A DNA stretch of 64,000 nt, taken from positions 496,001 to 560,000 of the forward strand of contig NZ_JAQISN010000002.1 of assembly GCF_037450285.1 (NCBI RefSeq), read 5' to 3'. The notes below the pieces were generated by a model. The model was not told where the DNA came from. It did no database searches and saw only the letters and a program-made list of their open reading frames with translations. Made by a program: the position numbers and the translations under genes. Positions within the stretch are counted from its first letter, which is position 1, and each line of letters begins with the position of its first letter. Of this stretch, positions 9,104-17,189 are shown one piece after another. This DNA is from Erwinia sp. SLM-02. GTDB taxonomy: Bacteria; Pseudomonadota; Gammaproteobacteria; Enterobacterales; Enterobacteriaceae.

Positions 9104-9183
9104 CAGCCCCTGCCAGAAAGCAACGATGATACTGCAAGGGGTTCAGCCCCTGCCAGAAAGCAACGATGATGCTGCAAGGGGTT
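9104..9183. repeat. Tandem duplication of a 40-bp unit
   Basis: Two adjacent 40-bp units (9104-9143 and 9144-9183) differ at one position (A at 9131, G at 9171). Each starts CAGCCCCTGCCAGAAAGC and ends GCAAGGGGTT. The end of unit 2 overlaps the terminal repeat of the palindromic element at 9178, so the duplication probably arose by slippage at the element's edge. No spacers separate the units, so this is not a CRISPR. Confidence 0.85.
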
Positions 9184-9383
9184 CAGCCTCTGCGGCTACC
9201 GGGTAATCCGCAGCGCTGAGGTGCAGGCTGCGGGACCGGAGAGACCAGCATGGATGCTGGGATCAGGTGCGGCGCGGGCAGGACGCCCGCTCCACGCCGA
9301 TCCGCAAGGCCCGCAGCCGGAACCGAAGGCACCACGCAAAGCGTGGCGCGAGGACCGCCCGGTAGCCGCAGAGGCTGAACCCC
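9178..9383. repeat. Palindromic element, copy 2 (206 bp)
   Basis: A perfect 26-bp terminal inverted repeat (9178-9203 and 9358-9383; left arm starts GGGGTTCAGCCTCTGC). Read on the minus strand, its internal sequence runs parallel to copy 1: GGCTACCGGGCGGTCCTCGC near one end and CAGCGCTGCGGATTACCCGG near the other. The outermost bases differ between copies while the subterminal boxes are conserved. Internal hairpins include CCACGC / GCGTGG near 9332-9346. Confidence 0.75.
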
Positions 9384-9394
9384 GATCTCCGAAA

Positions 9395-9436
9395 CAACCA
9401 GCAACCAGCAACCAGCAACCAGCAACCAGCAACCAG
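9395..9436. repeat. Heptamer tandem array (CAACCAG)x6
   Basis: Six perfect head-to-tail copies of CAACCAG, followed by a partial CCAG. Seven-base units change reading frame with each copy, so every frame is open and shows LVAGCWL-like or ATSNQQP-like repeats. Such arrays vary in copy number by slippage, which would make this a candidate strain-typing locus. No gene contains it. Confidence 0.9.
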
Positions 9437-9465
9437 CCAGAATTGCATTTCCAGCCAACAGGCAA

Positions 9466-9502
9466 CAAAAAAGCCGCTCTCAACAAGATAGCGGCTTCTT
9501 AC
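9466..9502. terminator. Terminator downstream of ytfK
   Basis: Stem AAGCCGCT (9471-9478) pairs with AGCGGCTT (9490-9497) and has an 11-nt loop. On the minus strand it is followed by a T-run (complement of the A-run at 9466-9472), so it fits as the ytfK terminator. Confidence 0.65.
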
Positions 9503-9542
9503 CCTCTAACGAACATCACACCCCAGGGTGCCATCTCTTACA

Positions 9543-9749
9543 TCAGTTGAACTCTGACTGGAGGCGCAAAACCTGGCGGTTCACTTCTGACATCACACTA
9601 AAATGCTGCTTATCCTTCACGCGTGGGAGCAGGATTTTTCCCTTATCGAACTCAAACGCGCCAACATCCTTAATATACAACCGACCACGAAACAGAGTCT
9701 TAACGTACTTGGCGACCTGAAGTGGGTTATAGCGTTGGAATATTTTCAT
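9543..9749 (-). CDS. ytfK: SpoT-activating stress protein YtfK
   Basis: A 68-residue protein, nearly identical in its core to E. coli YtfK (MKIFQRYNPLQVAKYVK at the start, then FRGRLYIKDVGAFEFDKGK). In E. coli YtfK binds the catalytic domain of SpoT and tips it toward (p)ppGpp synthesis during phosphate or fatty-acid starvation. The open frame extends 16 codons upstream, but the ATG at 9749 matches the family start and is preceded by AGGAG at an 11-nt distance. The gene is convergent with ytfL and divergent from ytfJ, the same arrangement as in E. coli. Phosphate (PhoB) control is known in E. coli, but I could not make out a convincing Pho box here. Confidence 0.95.
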   Translation of the reverse strand: MKIFQRYNPLQVAKYVKTLFRGRLYIKDVGAFEFDKGKILLPRVKDKQHFSVMSEVNRQVLRLQSEFN

Positions 9750-10067
9750 TGTTGATTGTACTCCTGAAAATTTAACGTACGCTCCGTCCGTAACCAAATC
9801 AGAGACGAATCCATGAAGCGCAAAGTGATTAGACTATAGAACACTGGTTGCTTTCTATGTCCTTAATTCCCAATTTTTTTACTACGTTTACACATCATTA
9901 CAGAGCACTATGTCATTTGAACGACAAGTCACAGTATAAACCTTCAATCCACGGGGTTTTGTGCAGTGTGTTGCAAAGATGTTATTTCGATGCGACAGCA
10001 GCATCATCCACACTTATTATTACATCTGCGTGAACAACTGGTCCGATCACATAACATTGGAGCCGTC
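9750..10067. other. ytfK-ytfJ divergent intergenic region
   Basis: A 318-bp AT-rich gap that must carry promoters for both genes. I see no repeat, RNA gene or small coding sequence that I can support, and no -35/-10 pair that stands out enough to name. Confidence 0.5.
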
Positions 10068-10625
10068 ATGATCAAAATTCGACATCTTATTGCGTTGACC
10101 TGCCTGCTGCTGCCGCTGGTCGCGGGGGCGCACAACCTGACTCAGAACCAGCGCGTACCGCCGGTCGGCATCGCCGACAAAGGTGAGCTGGTGTACCAAC
10201 AGGATAAGTTTAGCTATAAAAACTGGAACAGCGCGCAGCTGGTAGGAAAAGTGCGAGTCATCCAGCATATTGCCGGTCGCTCATCGGCAAAAGAGCAGAA
10301 TGCCGCGCTGATCGAGGCGATTAAAGCGGCGAAACTGCCTCACGATCGCTACCAGACCACCACCATAGTGAATACCGACGACGCGATCCCCGGCACCGGG
10401 ATGTTCGTGCGCAGCAGCATCGAGAGCAATAAGAAACAGTTCCCGTGGTCGCAGTTTATTATCGACAGCAACGGCAGCGTGCTGAAGGCATGGCAGCTGC
10501 AAAGCGGGGGATCGGCCATCGCCGTGCTGGATAAAGAGGGCAAAATCCGCTTTGCTAAGGACGGCGCGCTGACGCAGGATGAAGTTAAGCAGGTGATGAC
10601 GCTGCTACAGCAGCTTCTCAATTAA
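10068..10625 (+). CDS. ytfJ: Periplasmic thioredoxin-fold protein YtfJ
   Basis: A 185-residue exported protein of the YtfJ_HI0045 family. The signal peptide spans about residues 1-20 (IALTCLLLPLVAGAHN). The mature part has a thioredoxin-like fold but no CxxC; the family's conserved stretch SAQLVGKVRVIQHIAGR is present (about residues 53-69). The role is unknown. The open frame extends to 9966, but the ATG at 10068 matches E. coli YtfJ and has GGAG about 5 nt upstream. It is convergent with cysQ. Confidence 0.93.
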   Translation: MIKIRHLIALTCLLLPLVAGAHNLTQNQRVPPVGIADKGELVYQQDKFSYKNWNSAQLVGKVRVIQHIAGRSSAKEQNAALIEAIKAAKLPHDRYQTTTIVNTDDAIPGTGMFVRSSIESNKKQFPWSQFIIDSNGSVLKAWQLQSGGSAIAVLDKEGKIRFAKDGALTQDEVKQVMTLLQQLLN

Positions 10626-10630
10626 TGTAT

Positions 10631-10669
10631 TAGCCCGGGAGGAGAGGGAAATGCCCTCCTGCCGGGCTG
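10631..10669. terminator. Hairpin between ytfJ and cysQ
   Basis: A long imperfect hairpin (AGCCCGG 10632-10638 with CCGGGCT 10662-10668, plus inner AGGA-GGG / CCC-TCCT pairs) sits between two convergent genes. There is no T-run, so the termination efficiency is uncertain. Confidence 0.5.
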
Positions 10670-10706
10670 ACAACCGGATGCGTCATACGGCTCTCAATTA
10701 AATCGA

Positions 10707-11453
10707 TTAAAAAATCGAGACGCGGAAGCCCGGATTGAGGAAAGATTCGCGCGGCGTGTAGTCCAGCGTTTTCCCCTGCCAGTCGTTGACGTGTGCCCCC
10801 GCTGCCAGCGCAACCGCATGGCCTGCGCCGGTGTCCCAGATATTGGTCGGCCCAAAGCGTGGATAAAGCTGCGCCTCGCCCTCTGCCACCAGGCAGAACT
10901 TCAGCGACGAGCCGATGGCCGTGGTCTGATGTTCGCCCATCTGTTCAAGATATTCTTTCAGTTCCAGATCGGATTTGGCGTGGGAGCGGCTAATCACCAC
11001 CAGCGGTGGATGGGCTTCGCGGACCTGAATCTGCTCTTTATGGCCGCCCTGCTCCTTCCACGCTTTACCGTCGGCGGCGGAATACATCACTTTCAGCACC
11101 GGGGCATACACCACGCCCAGCACCGGCTTGCCGTCTTCGATCAGGGCGATATTGACGGTAAACTCACCGTTGCGCTTAATAAACTCTTTCGTACCATCCA
11201 GCGGATCGACCAGCCAGTAGGTCTTCCAGCCCTGGCGGGTCTGCCAGTCAGCCGGATCTTCTTCTGACAGCACCGGGATCTGCGGGGACAGCGCCTGTAG
11301 ACCGGCAACAATAATTTTATGCGCGGCAATATCCGCCGCTGTAACCGGAGAATCATCGGATTTGCGGGCGACATCCACCGGCGTCGGCGCATCATACACC
11401 TGCATAATGGCATCACCTGCTTCGCGTGCCAGCTGGCAAATTTGTTCTAACAC
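10707..11453 (-). CDS. cysQ: 3'(2'),5'-bisphosphate nucleotidase CysQ
   Basis: A 248-residue member of the inositol monophosphatase superfamily. It hydrolyses 3'-phosphoadenosine 5'-phosphate (PAP) and so recycles the by-product of sulfate assimilation. Metal-binding motifs are clear: EE at 64-65, DPLDGTKEF at 83-91, and WDTGAGHA near 207-214. No signal peptide is present; members of the family are cytoplasmic and may associate with the inner membrane. It is convergent with ytfJ and divergent from cpdB, as in E. coli. Confidence 0.96.
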   Translation of the reverse strand: MLEQICQLAREAGDAIMQVYDAPTPVDVARKSDDSPVTAADIAAHKIIVAGLQALSPQIPVLSEEDPADWQTRQGWKTYWLVDPLDGTKEFIKRNGEFTVNIALIEDGKPVLGVVYAPVLKVMYSAADGKAWKEQGGHKEQIQVREAHPPLVVISRSHAKSDLELKEYLEQMGEHQTTAIGSSLKFCLVAEGEAQLYPRFGPTNIWDTGAGHAVALAAGAHVNDWQGKTLDYTPRESFLNPGFRVSIF

Positions 11454-11777
11454 TTTTCACCTCCCGATTGAATTCATGTTGGCCTGCTATTACCGGGCGA
11501 ACGCTAAAGCACTCTATTGAGAATAGCAGTTCACTCCATCCCCGTTAACATCAGGTTATCCTTTGATTTTTAAAGCATAACGTTTATGGCTGCGCTATGA
11601 CACTGTTTTGATTATCTTCTGCCAGTACGTGAACTGCGCCTACCGTGTGGGGTTATTCTGACAAAACACGGTTAAATATCTGCCTTTGATCACATTTATT
11701 TGCAGCATGACGACAAAATTTCATACTTTTCTGCGATGGTTACACAAATTCAGTCAGAACTCAGAAAGGGAGAAACT
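11454..11777. other. cysQ-cpdB divergent intergenic region
   Basis: A 324-bp gap upstream of both cysQ and cpdB. It should hold two promoters. A TGATCACA half-site near 11687-11694 is reminiscent of a CRP half-site, but its partner is poor, so no operator is called. No RNA gene or small protein is supported. Confidence 0.5.
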
Positions 11778-13715
11778 ATGTTCAAGCCCGGCATTACGCT
11801 GGTTGCACTTATGGTGAGCAGCACTTTACAGGCGGCCACGGTCGATTTTCGTATTATGGAAACCACCGATCTGCACAGCAATATGATGGATTTCGATTAC
11901 TACAAGGATCGGCCCACCGATAAATACGGTCTGGTGCGCACCGCCTCGCTGATTGCCGCAGCCCGCCAGCAGGCAACGAACAGCGTGCTGGTGGATAACG
12001 GCGACGTGATCCAGGGCAGTCCGCTGGGCGATTATATGGCGGCGAAAGGGTTGAATGAGGGCGAGGTTCATCCGGTGTATAAAGCGATGAACACCCTGAA
12101 CTACAGCGTCGGCAACCTGGGCAATCACGAATTCAATTACGGCCTCGACTACCTGAAAAAGGCCATTCACGGCGCGCGTTTCCCCTACGTGAACGCCAAT
12201 ATTATTGACGTTGCCAGCGGCAAGCCGCTGTTTACGCCCTTTCTGATTGAACCGGTCACCGTGCGCGACCGCGAGGGTAAAGAACACATCCTGAAGGTCG
12301 GCTATATCGGCTTTGTCCCACCGCAGATCATGGTCTGGGATAAAAAGAACCTCAGCGGCAAGGTCACCGTCGAGGACATTACCGCCACGGCGAAAAAATG
12401 GGTGCCGGAGATGCGCGCTCAGGGGGCCGATATCGTGGTAGCCATTCCGCACTCCGGCCTGTCGAGCGAGCCGTATCACGCGCTGGCGGAAAACTCCGTT
12501 TACTACCTCAGCCTGGTTCCGGGCATTGATGCCATTATGTTTGGCCACGCGCACGCCGTCTTCCCCAGCGCCGACTTCGCCGCGATTAAGGGCGCTGACA
12601 TCAACCAGGGGACGCTGAATGGCATTCCGGCAGTGATGCCCGGGATGTGGGGCGATCACCTCGGCGTGGTCGATCTGGTGCTGAATAACGAGAGCGGAAG
12701 CTGGAAGGTCAGCAGCGCCAGAGCAGAAGCCCGGCCTGTTTATGACAAGGCGGCGAAACAGTCGCTGGCGGCGGAAGATCCGGCGCTGGTGAAGGTGCTG
12801 GCCAACGACCATAGCGCTACGCGCGAGTTTGTCAGCCAGCCGATCGGCAAATCCGCCGACGTGATGGCCAGCTATCTGTCACTGGTGCAGGACGATCCGA
12901 CCGTACAGATCGTCAATAACGCCCAGCGCGACTATACCAAACGCTTTATTCAGGGCGACCCTGACCTGGCTCACCTGCCGGTGCTGTCCGCCGCTGCGCC
13001 GTTTAAGGCCGGTGGCCGTAAAAACGATCCGGCCAGCTATGTCGAAGTGGATAAAGGCCAGCTGACGTTCCGTAACGCCGCCGATCTCTACCTGTACCCG
13101 AATACCCTTGTGGTGATGAAAGTCAGCGGTGCTCAGGTGAAAGAGTGGCTGGAGTGCTCCGCCGGGCAGTTTAATCAGATTGATATTCACAGCAGCAGGC
13201 CGCAGTCGCTGATTAACTGGGACTTCCGTACCTACAATTTCGATGTGATTGACGGCGTGACTTACCAGATTGATATCACTCAACCCGCACGCTATGACAG
13301 CGAGTGCCAGCTGATTGATGCACAAAGCTCGCGCATTCGCGATCTGGCCTATCAGGGGAAACCGATCGATCCTGAAGCCACCTTCCTCGTTGCCACCAAT
13401 AACTATCGCGCTTACGGCGGGAAGTTTGCGGGCACGGGTGAAAAGCAGGTCGCGTTTGCCTCACCGGATGAGAACCGTTCGGTGCTCGCCGCTTATATCA
13501 GCGCGCAGACCAAAGCCGAAGGCGAGGTGAAGCCGCAGGCCGATAATAACTGGCGTCTGGCCCCTATCGTCAGCGATACGCCGCTGGATATTCGTTTTGA
13601 AACCGCGCCGGGGGAGAAAGCCGCTGAGTTTATTCGCAGCCACGGGCAGTATCCGCTGAAACAGGTGGCAACGGATGAGACAGGTTTTGCGATTTATCAG
13701 CTGAAACTGCAGTAG
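11778..13715 (+). CDS. cpdB: Periplasmic 2',3'-cyclic-nucleotide 2'-phosphodiesterase/3'-nucleotidase
   Basis: A 645-residue exported enzyme that hydrolyses 2',3'-cyclic nucleotides and 3'-nucleotides in the periplasm so that nucleosides can be taken up. Signal peptide 1-19 (ends LQA). The metallophosphatase domain has DLHSN (31-35), DNGDVIQG (73-80), GNHEFN (115-120) and a later GHAHAVF; the C-terminal 5'-nucleotidase domain covers about residues 370-600. The open frame extends to 11700, but the ATG at 11778 is preceded by AAAGGGAGAAA and starts the signal peptide directly. A strong hairpin separates it from convergent fklB. Confidence 0.96.
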   Translation: MFKPGITLVALMVSSTLQAATVDFRIMETTDLHSNMMDFDYYKDRPTDKYGLVRTASLIAAARQQATNSVLVDNGDVIQGSPLGDYMAAKGLNEGEVHPVYKAMNTLNYSVGNLGNHEFNYGLDYLKKAIHGARFPYVNANIIDVASGKPLFTPFLIEPVTVRDREGKEHILKVGYIGFVPPQIMVWDKKNLSGKVTVEDITATAKKWVPEMRAQGADIVVAIPHSGLSSEPYHALAENSVYYLSLVPGIDAIMFGHAHAVFPSADFAAIKGADINQGTLNGIPAVMPGMWGDHLGVVDLVLNNESGSWKVSSARAEARPVYDKAAKQSLAAEDPALVKVLANDHSATREFVSQPIGKSADVMASYLSLVQDDPTVQIVNNAQRDYTKRFIQGDPDLAHLPVLSAAAPFKAGGRKNDPASYVEVDKGQLTFRNAADLYLYPNTLVVMKVSGAQVKEWLECSAGQFNQIDIHSSRPQSLINWDFRTYNFDVIDGVTYQIDITQPARYDSECQLIDAQSSRIRDLAYQGKPIDPEATFLVATNNYRAYGGKFAGTGEKQVAFASPDENRSVLAAYISAQTKAEGEVKPQADNNWRLAPIVSDTPLDIRFETAPGEKAAEFIRSHGQYPLKQVATDETGFAIYQLKLQ

Positions 13716-13729
13716 CGGGGAACAGCAGC

Positions 13730-13753
13730 AGGCGCGCCCCGCAGGGCGCGCCT
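13730..13753. terminator. GC-rich hairpin between cpdB and fklB
   Basis: AGGCGCGCCC (13730-13739) pairs perfectly with GGGCGCGCCT (13744-13753) around a 4-nt loop. It lies between convergent stops and could serve both genes; it lacks a clear T-run. Confidence 0.6.
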
Positions 13754-13759
13754 GAGGGA

Positions 13760-14380
13760 TTACAGAATTTCCAGCAGTTCGACTTCAAATACCAGCGTGC
13801 TGTATGGCGGGATGGATGCGCCAGCACCACGCTCGCCGTAGGCCAGGTTGTGAGGGATAACCAGCTCCCACTTGGAACCAACCGGCATCAGGGTCAGCGC
13901 TTCGATCCAGCCTGGGATCACGCCGCTTACCGGGAATTCAGCCGGTTCGCCACGCTGAACGGAGCTGTCAAACACGCTGCCGTCGATCAGTTTACCGGTG
14001 TAGTGAACGCGTACGCGGTCCTGACGGGATGGAATAGTGCCTTCACCCTGAGTCAGTACGCTAAACTGCAGACCGGTTTCGGTGCTGCTGACGCCGTCAC
14101 GCTTCGCATTCTCTTCCAGGAATTTCTGACCTTCTACCGCCAGCGCTTTCTGACGCTCCTGACGCACAACTTCAGCGCGTTCGTGAACTTCACGCAGCGC
14201 ACGATGAACAACATCAACAGGAACCGCCGGGGCATTCCCTTCCAGCGCATCACGCAGACCCGCCAGTAGCGCCTCTGGTTGCAAACCCTGCAGGCCAGAT
14301 TCCTGCAGCTGCTGACCAACCTGTAAACCGATACCGTAACTTGCTTGCGCTTCTACACTGTCAAAAGAAGGGGTTGTCAT
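13760..14380 (-). CDS. fklB: FKBP-type peptidyl-prolyl isomerase FklB (FKBP22)
   Basis: A 206-residue dimeric prolyl isomerase. The N-terminal helical dimerisation part (about 1-100) begins MTTPSFDSVEAQASYGIG, as in E. coli. The C-terminal FKBP domain (about 115-206) has the active-site pattern VHYTGKLIDGSVFDSS, VIPGWIEAL and AYGERGAG. It lacks a signal peptide and should be cytoplasmic. The open frame runs 24 codons further upstream, but AGGAAAA precedes the ATG at 14380 and protein homology starts there. Confidence 0.96.
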   Translation of the reverse strand: MTTPSFDSVEAQASYGIGLQVGQQLQESGLQGLQPEALLAGLRDALEGNAPAVPVDVVHRALREVHERAEVVRQERQKALAVEGQKFLEENAKRDGVSSTETGLQFSVLTQGEGTIPSRQDRVRVHYTGKLIDGSVFDSSVQRGEPAEFPVSGVIPGWIEALTLMPVGSKWELVIPHNLAYGERGAGASIPPYSTLVFEVELLEIL

Positions 14381-14757
14381 GGATTTTCCTTTCATCATTG
14401 ATAAAACCGAACGCGAAGCATAACAGCGCAGAGAACGGGCGTAAAATCCCATCTTCCACTGGTGACTTTTGATCGCGAAAGAGAAACAATAATGTCTTCA
14501 ATTATTCAGAATGCTCAAATGGTTACCGCATCGTGTGTCTTGCCTGTTGCCCGAATAAAAACAGACCACGTTTGTCCTGATTGCGGATTTTTTTCATCCT
14601 ACCGGTAACCGGTTCAGCTACAGTGTACTCAGAGGTATTAATGGGCCAGATTGCCCGCCGGCGCAGGAAAAGCCAGCCACGTTTCTCTTTCGCATGGAAA
14701 AGCTGGATGGCCAGAATCTCACTGATGGCGCGCGGCGTGCGTCGAAAGGAGGAAGCT

Positions 14758-15297
14758 ATGCCAAACGCATCTAAGGTTTCACGCGCCCCCGCGTGGCTCA
14801 GCCATATCTGGCATCTGCCGGACGGGATGCGCTGGATGGATCCCCTTCCTGCACCCCATCGCCGCGGTATTATCGCCGCCGTCGTGGTGATCCTGCTGGC
14901 CTTCCTGTGGCCAACGCCTTCCCCGCAGCGGGTGCCGGTTACACCGCTGCAAAGCGGTTCTGAAGGCACGGAAGTGCCGCTGCAGGCCACCATCGCCGAC
15001 GACTTCCCACAGGACAACTCGCAGGGGGATTCTCGCGGGCAGTGGCACAATTACACTATCGCTTCCGGTCAGACGCTGGCCCAGCTTTTTCGTGACAATA
15101 ATCTGCCGGTGAACGATGTTTTCGCCATGGCGCAGGTTGAGGGCAGCGATAAGCCGCTCAGCACGTTAAACGCCGGGCAGAAAGTGAGAATTCGGCAGAA
15201 TGCCGCCGGTGTGGTGACGGGGCTGACGCTGGAATCAGCCAGCGGAGAGATCCTGTTTACCCGCCAGGCGGACGGATCCTTTATTCGCGCACGTTAG
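14758..15297 (+). CDS. ytfB: OapA-family cell-division protein YtfB
   Basis: A 179-residue single-pass inner-membrane protein. A short cytoplasmic N-terminus (with the conserved WMDPLP-x-HRRGI just before the membrane) leads to one transmembrane helix (about residues 38-54), a Pro/Gln/Ser-rich periplasmic linker, and a C-terminal OapA/LysM-like domain ending LFTRQADGSFIRAR. E. coli YtfB localises to the division septum and binds glycans. The frame is open back to 14581 and holds another ATG at 14641, but AAAGGAGG at 14745-14752, 5 nt before the ATG at 14758, and alignment to E. coli decide the start. The linker is shorter than in E. coli (212 residues). Confidence 0.9.
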   Translation: MPNASKVSRAPAWLSHIWHLPDGMRWMDPLPAPHRRGIIAAVVVILLAFLWPTPSPQRVPVTPLQSGSEGTEVPLQATIADDFPQDNSQGDSRGQWHNYTIASGQTLAQLFRDNNLPVNDVFAMAQVEGSDKPLSTLNAGQKVRIRQNAAGVVTGLTLESASGEILFTRQADGSFIRAR

Positions 15298-15567
15298 GAC
15301 TGAAGCTGTCTGCGCTTAACGTGCATGGATATGCATTAAGTAAAGAAAACAAATATCGGGCAAGTGTTGAAGGTTCCCCACCTTCAACCGCTCCGTATGC
15401 AGAAGACCCCGTATTCATTTTTAGTGTTTTTTGCCATATTCCCCATTTCACTTTTATTTTATTCTTTAGCATGCACGCCTTTAAAATGTTCTTATGTGAC
15501 CAATTAATGTTGTTTTAATGCTATAACTGTCTATATATAGCCATTAATAAACATATTGAGGCCAGCC
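15298..15567. promoter_or_regulatory. AT-rich leader and likely operator of hipBA
   Basis: A 270-bp AT-rich stretch ahead of hipB. A 10-bp palindrome CTATATATAG (15531-15540), preceded by a related half CTATA (15521-15525), lies about 30 bp before the hipB start; such a position fits an antitoxin operator over the -10 region. The classical HipB operator (TATCC-N8-GGATA) is not present, so this is a suggestion only. Confidence 0.35.
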
Positions 15568-15864
15568 ATGTCTTTCATGCATTTACTCCATTCACCAGCG
15601 GATATCGCCCGGAGTATTGGTGAGAACGCGAAAACACTTCGTCTCTCGAAAAACCTCTCCCGCAGGACTCTTGCTGAAAAATCGGGTGTGTCTGAAAGCA
15701 CCATTAAGAGATTTGAGACGACGGGGATAGTCACACTCGAAGCCCTGATTCTCCTTGCTACCGCTCTCGATGAGCGTGCTGCCATGACCAAACTCTTCAG
15801 GCCCGATCATCCGCATTCCATGGATGAACTTAAAAATGCCAAACGCAAGCGGGGAATGCGCTGA
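15568..15864 (+). CDS. hipB: HipB-like antitoxin, XRE-family helix-turn-helix protein
   Basis: A 98-residue DNA-binding protein. The helix-turn-helix (about residues 20-65) includes GENAKTLRLSKNLSRRTLAE and KSGVSESTIKRFE. It should neutralise the adjacent HipA kinase and repress the operon. An in-frame TTG at 15556 is possible, but GAGG at 15558-15561 serves the ATG at 15568. The stop overlaps the hipA ATG (ATGA at 15864), the usual coupling for this pair. It is itself intact although its partner is broken. The symbol is by family, not by close identity to E. coli HipB. Confidence 0.82.
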   Translation: MSFMHLLHSPADIARSIGENAKTLRLSKNLSRRTLAEKSGVSESTIKRFETTGIVTLEALILLATALDERAAMTKLFRPDHPHSMDELKNAKRKRGMR

Positions 15865-17147
15865 TGAAAAAAGGGTTTAAGCACACCACAGCACTCACCG
15901 TACTTAGCAACAGCACTAAAGTCGGTGAACTCGTTAAGGCAGAAGGTAAAGGGATCTACTTTGCCTATGATCCAGATTGGCTTGCGGCGGGTTACAACCT
16001 TTCGCCTTTGACGATGATATGGAACGAGAAACCACAGCTAGTCGCCGATCCCACTCTCTTTGATGGGCTTCATGGCCCGTTCGCTGATTCTCTGCCTGAT
16101 GGCTGGGGTATGTTGCTGATGGACAGGTTTTTCAGCAGCACTTTCGGTGATGGTACCCACCTCACGGTCACTGCTCTGGATCGTCTGGCCTACATGGGCG
16201 ACAGGGCCATGGGAGCATTTGAGTATCATCCGAAGTCTGAACAAACAGAGATGCTCGGGCCAGTTGATATCTGTGCACTCTATGAAGGCGCTATCCAGGT
16301 CCAGGAAGGCGAGACACAGACCGTGCTCCAAAATCTACGGCTTGCCGGTGGTTCACCAGGCGGTGCTCGTCCTAAAGCGATTGTCGCTCTGTCCGCTGAC
16401 GGCGGACGGGCAACTTCGGCATTTGGAACACTTCCGGATGGCTACGCACACTGGATCGTCAAGTTCAGAGCGTTGCATGACCCCCCAGAGACAGGTGGCA
16501 TTGAGTTTGCCTATGCTGAAATGGCAAGGGCTGCCGGAGTGACGATGGCTGAGTCGATGATCTTAAATCTCCAGATGCCAGATCGATAAATCGAGAACTT
16601 TTTCGCGACAAAGCGGTTCGACCGGGAAGGTGACCGCAAAATCCATATGATAACCGTGTCTGCTCTTATGTACGCGAACTACCGAGCTTTGTCGTCTATC
16701 GACTACCCAAACCTGCTTAAGCTTACCAATGCAATCACCAACAGTTCCGCAGAAGTCGAAAAAATGGCCCGGCTAATGATCTTCAACGCCCTGTGTCATA
16801 ACCACGACGATCACGCCAAGAATTTTGCCTTCCTCTGCCATGCCCCTGAAAAGCCTGATGGGAAGGAGACCTGGACGTTTGCTCCTGCCTACGATGTGAC
16901 GTTCGCCAACGCCATGGGTGAGCACACTACTGGCTTCGGCGGCCGCACTCCCGGTAAGCCATCCAGAAAGCGGATTATCGAAATTTGTAAAGACTACAAG
17001 TACCTAAAGGCCGAAGAGTATATCGAGCAAACCCTGGCCGCGCTGGCGGACTGGAAAAAAGTCTTTACCCGACTGAAGATTCCACACAAAGCCGGTGAGC
17101 CAATCTTTAACGTTCTGGCCAGGTTGCACAAAGACTTTGAGAAATAG
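15864..17147 (+). pseudogene. hipA: HipA-like serine/threonine kinase toxin, interrupted by an in-frame stop
   Basis: A HipA-family kinase of 427 codons, broken by TAA at 16587-16589 (codon 242). The same frame stays open on both sides of the stop: just after it come FFATKRFDREGDRKIHM and then the rest, so this is a nonsense change (for example AAA to TAA) and not a frameshift. The N-terminal part has the couple_hipA segment (GLHGPFADSLPDGWG, about 69-83) and the Gly-rich nucleotide loop GGSPGGARPK (about 165-174). The catalytic loop NHDDHAKNF and the DVTF metal-binding segment lie after the stop. Neither half alone has a full kinase core. The second half could be restarted at the ATG at 16647, but I see no good ribosome-binding site. 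Confidence 0.85.
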
Positions 17148-17189
17148 CCTGGATTGGGCATGAAGGCTCCCGAATTTCAGGAAGTTTAC

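Larger units (their letters stand above)
8441..9542. other. Repeat-rich non-coding stretch between ytfL and ytfK
   Basis: About 1.1 kb with no believable gene between two convergent genes. It holds two full copies and one fragment of a roughly 200-bp palindromic element, a 90-bp inverted repeat, a 40-bp tandem duplication, a six-copy heptamer tract and a terminator hairpin, each listed separately. Open frames through it on both strands have low-complexity products (for example LVAGCWL repeats) produced by the repeats and are not genes. Confidence 0.8.

Noticed and set aside
9104..9183. Tandem 40-bp units as a possible CRISPR
   Set aside because: Only two units, directly adjacent, with no spacers and no cas genes in the window.
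9183..9550. Several open frames of 61-109 residues over the repeat region
   Set aside because: Their products are made of the heptamer (LVAGCWL or ATSNQQP) and palindromic repeats; different frames are open only because of repeat structure.
15864..17147. Split kinase as a HipBST-type three-gene system
   Set aside because: In HipBST the split separates the N-terminal subdomain from a whole kinase; here the stop lies inside the kinase core between nucleotide loop and catalytic loop, and the frame continues without a start signal.
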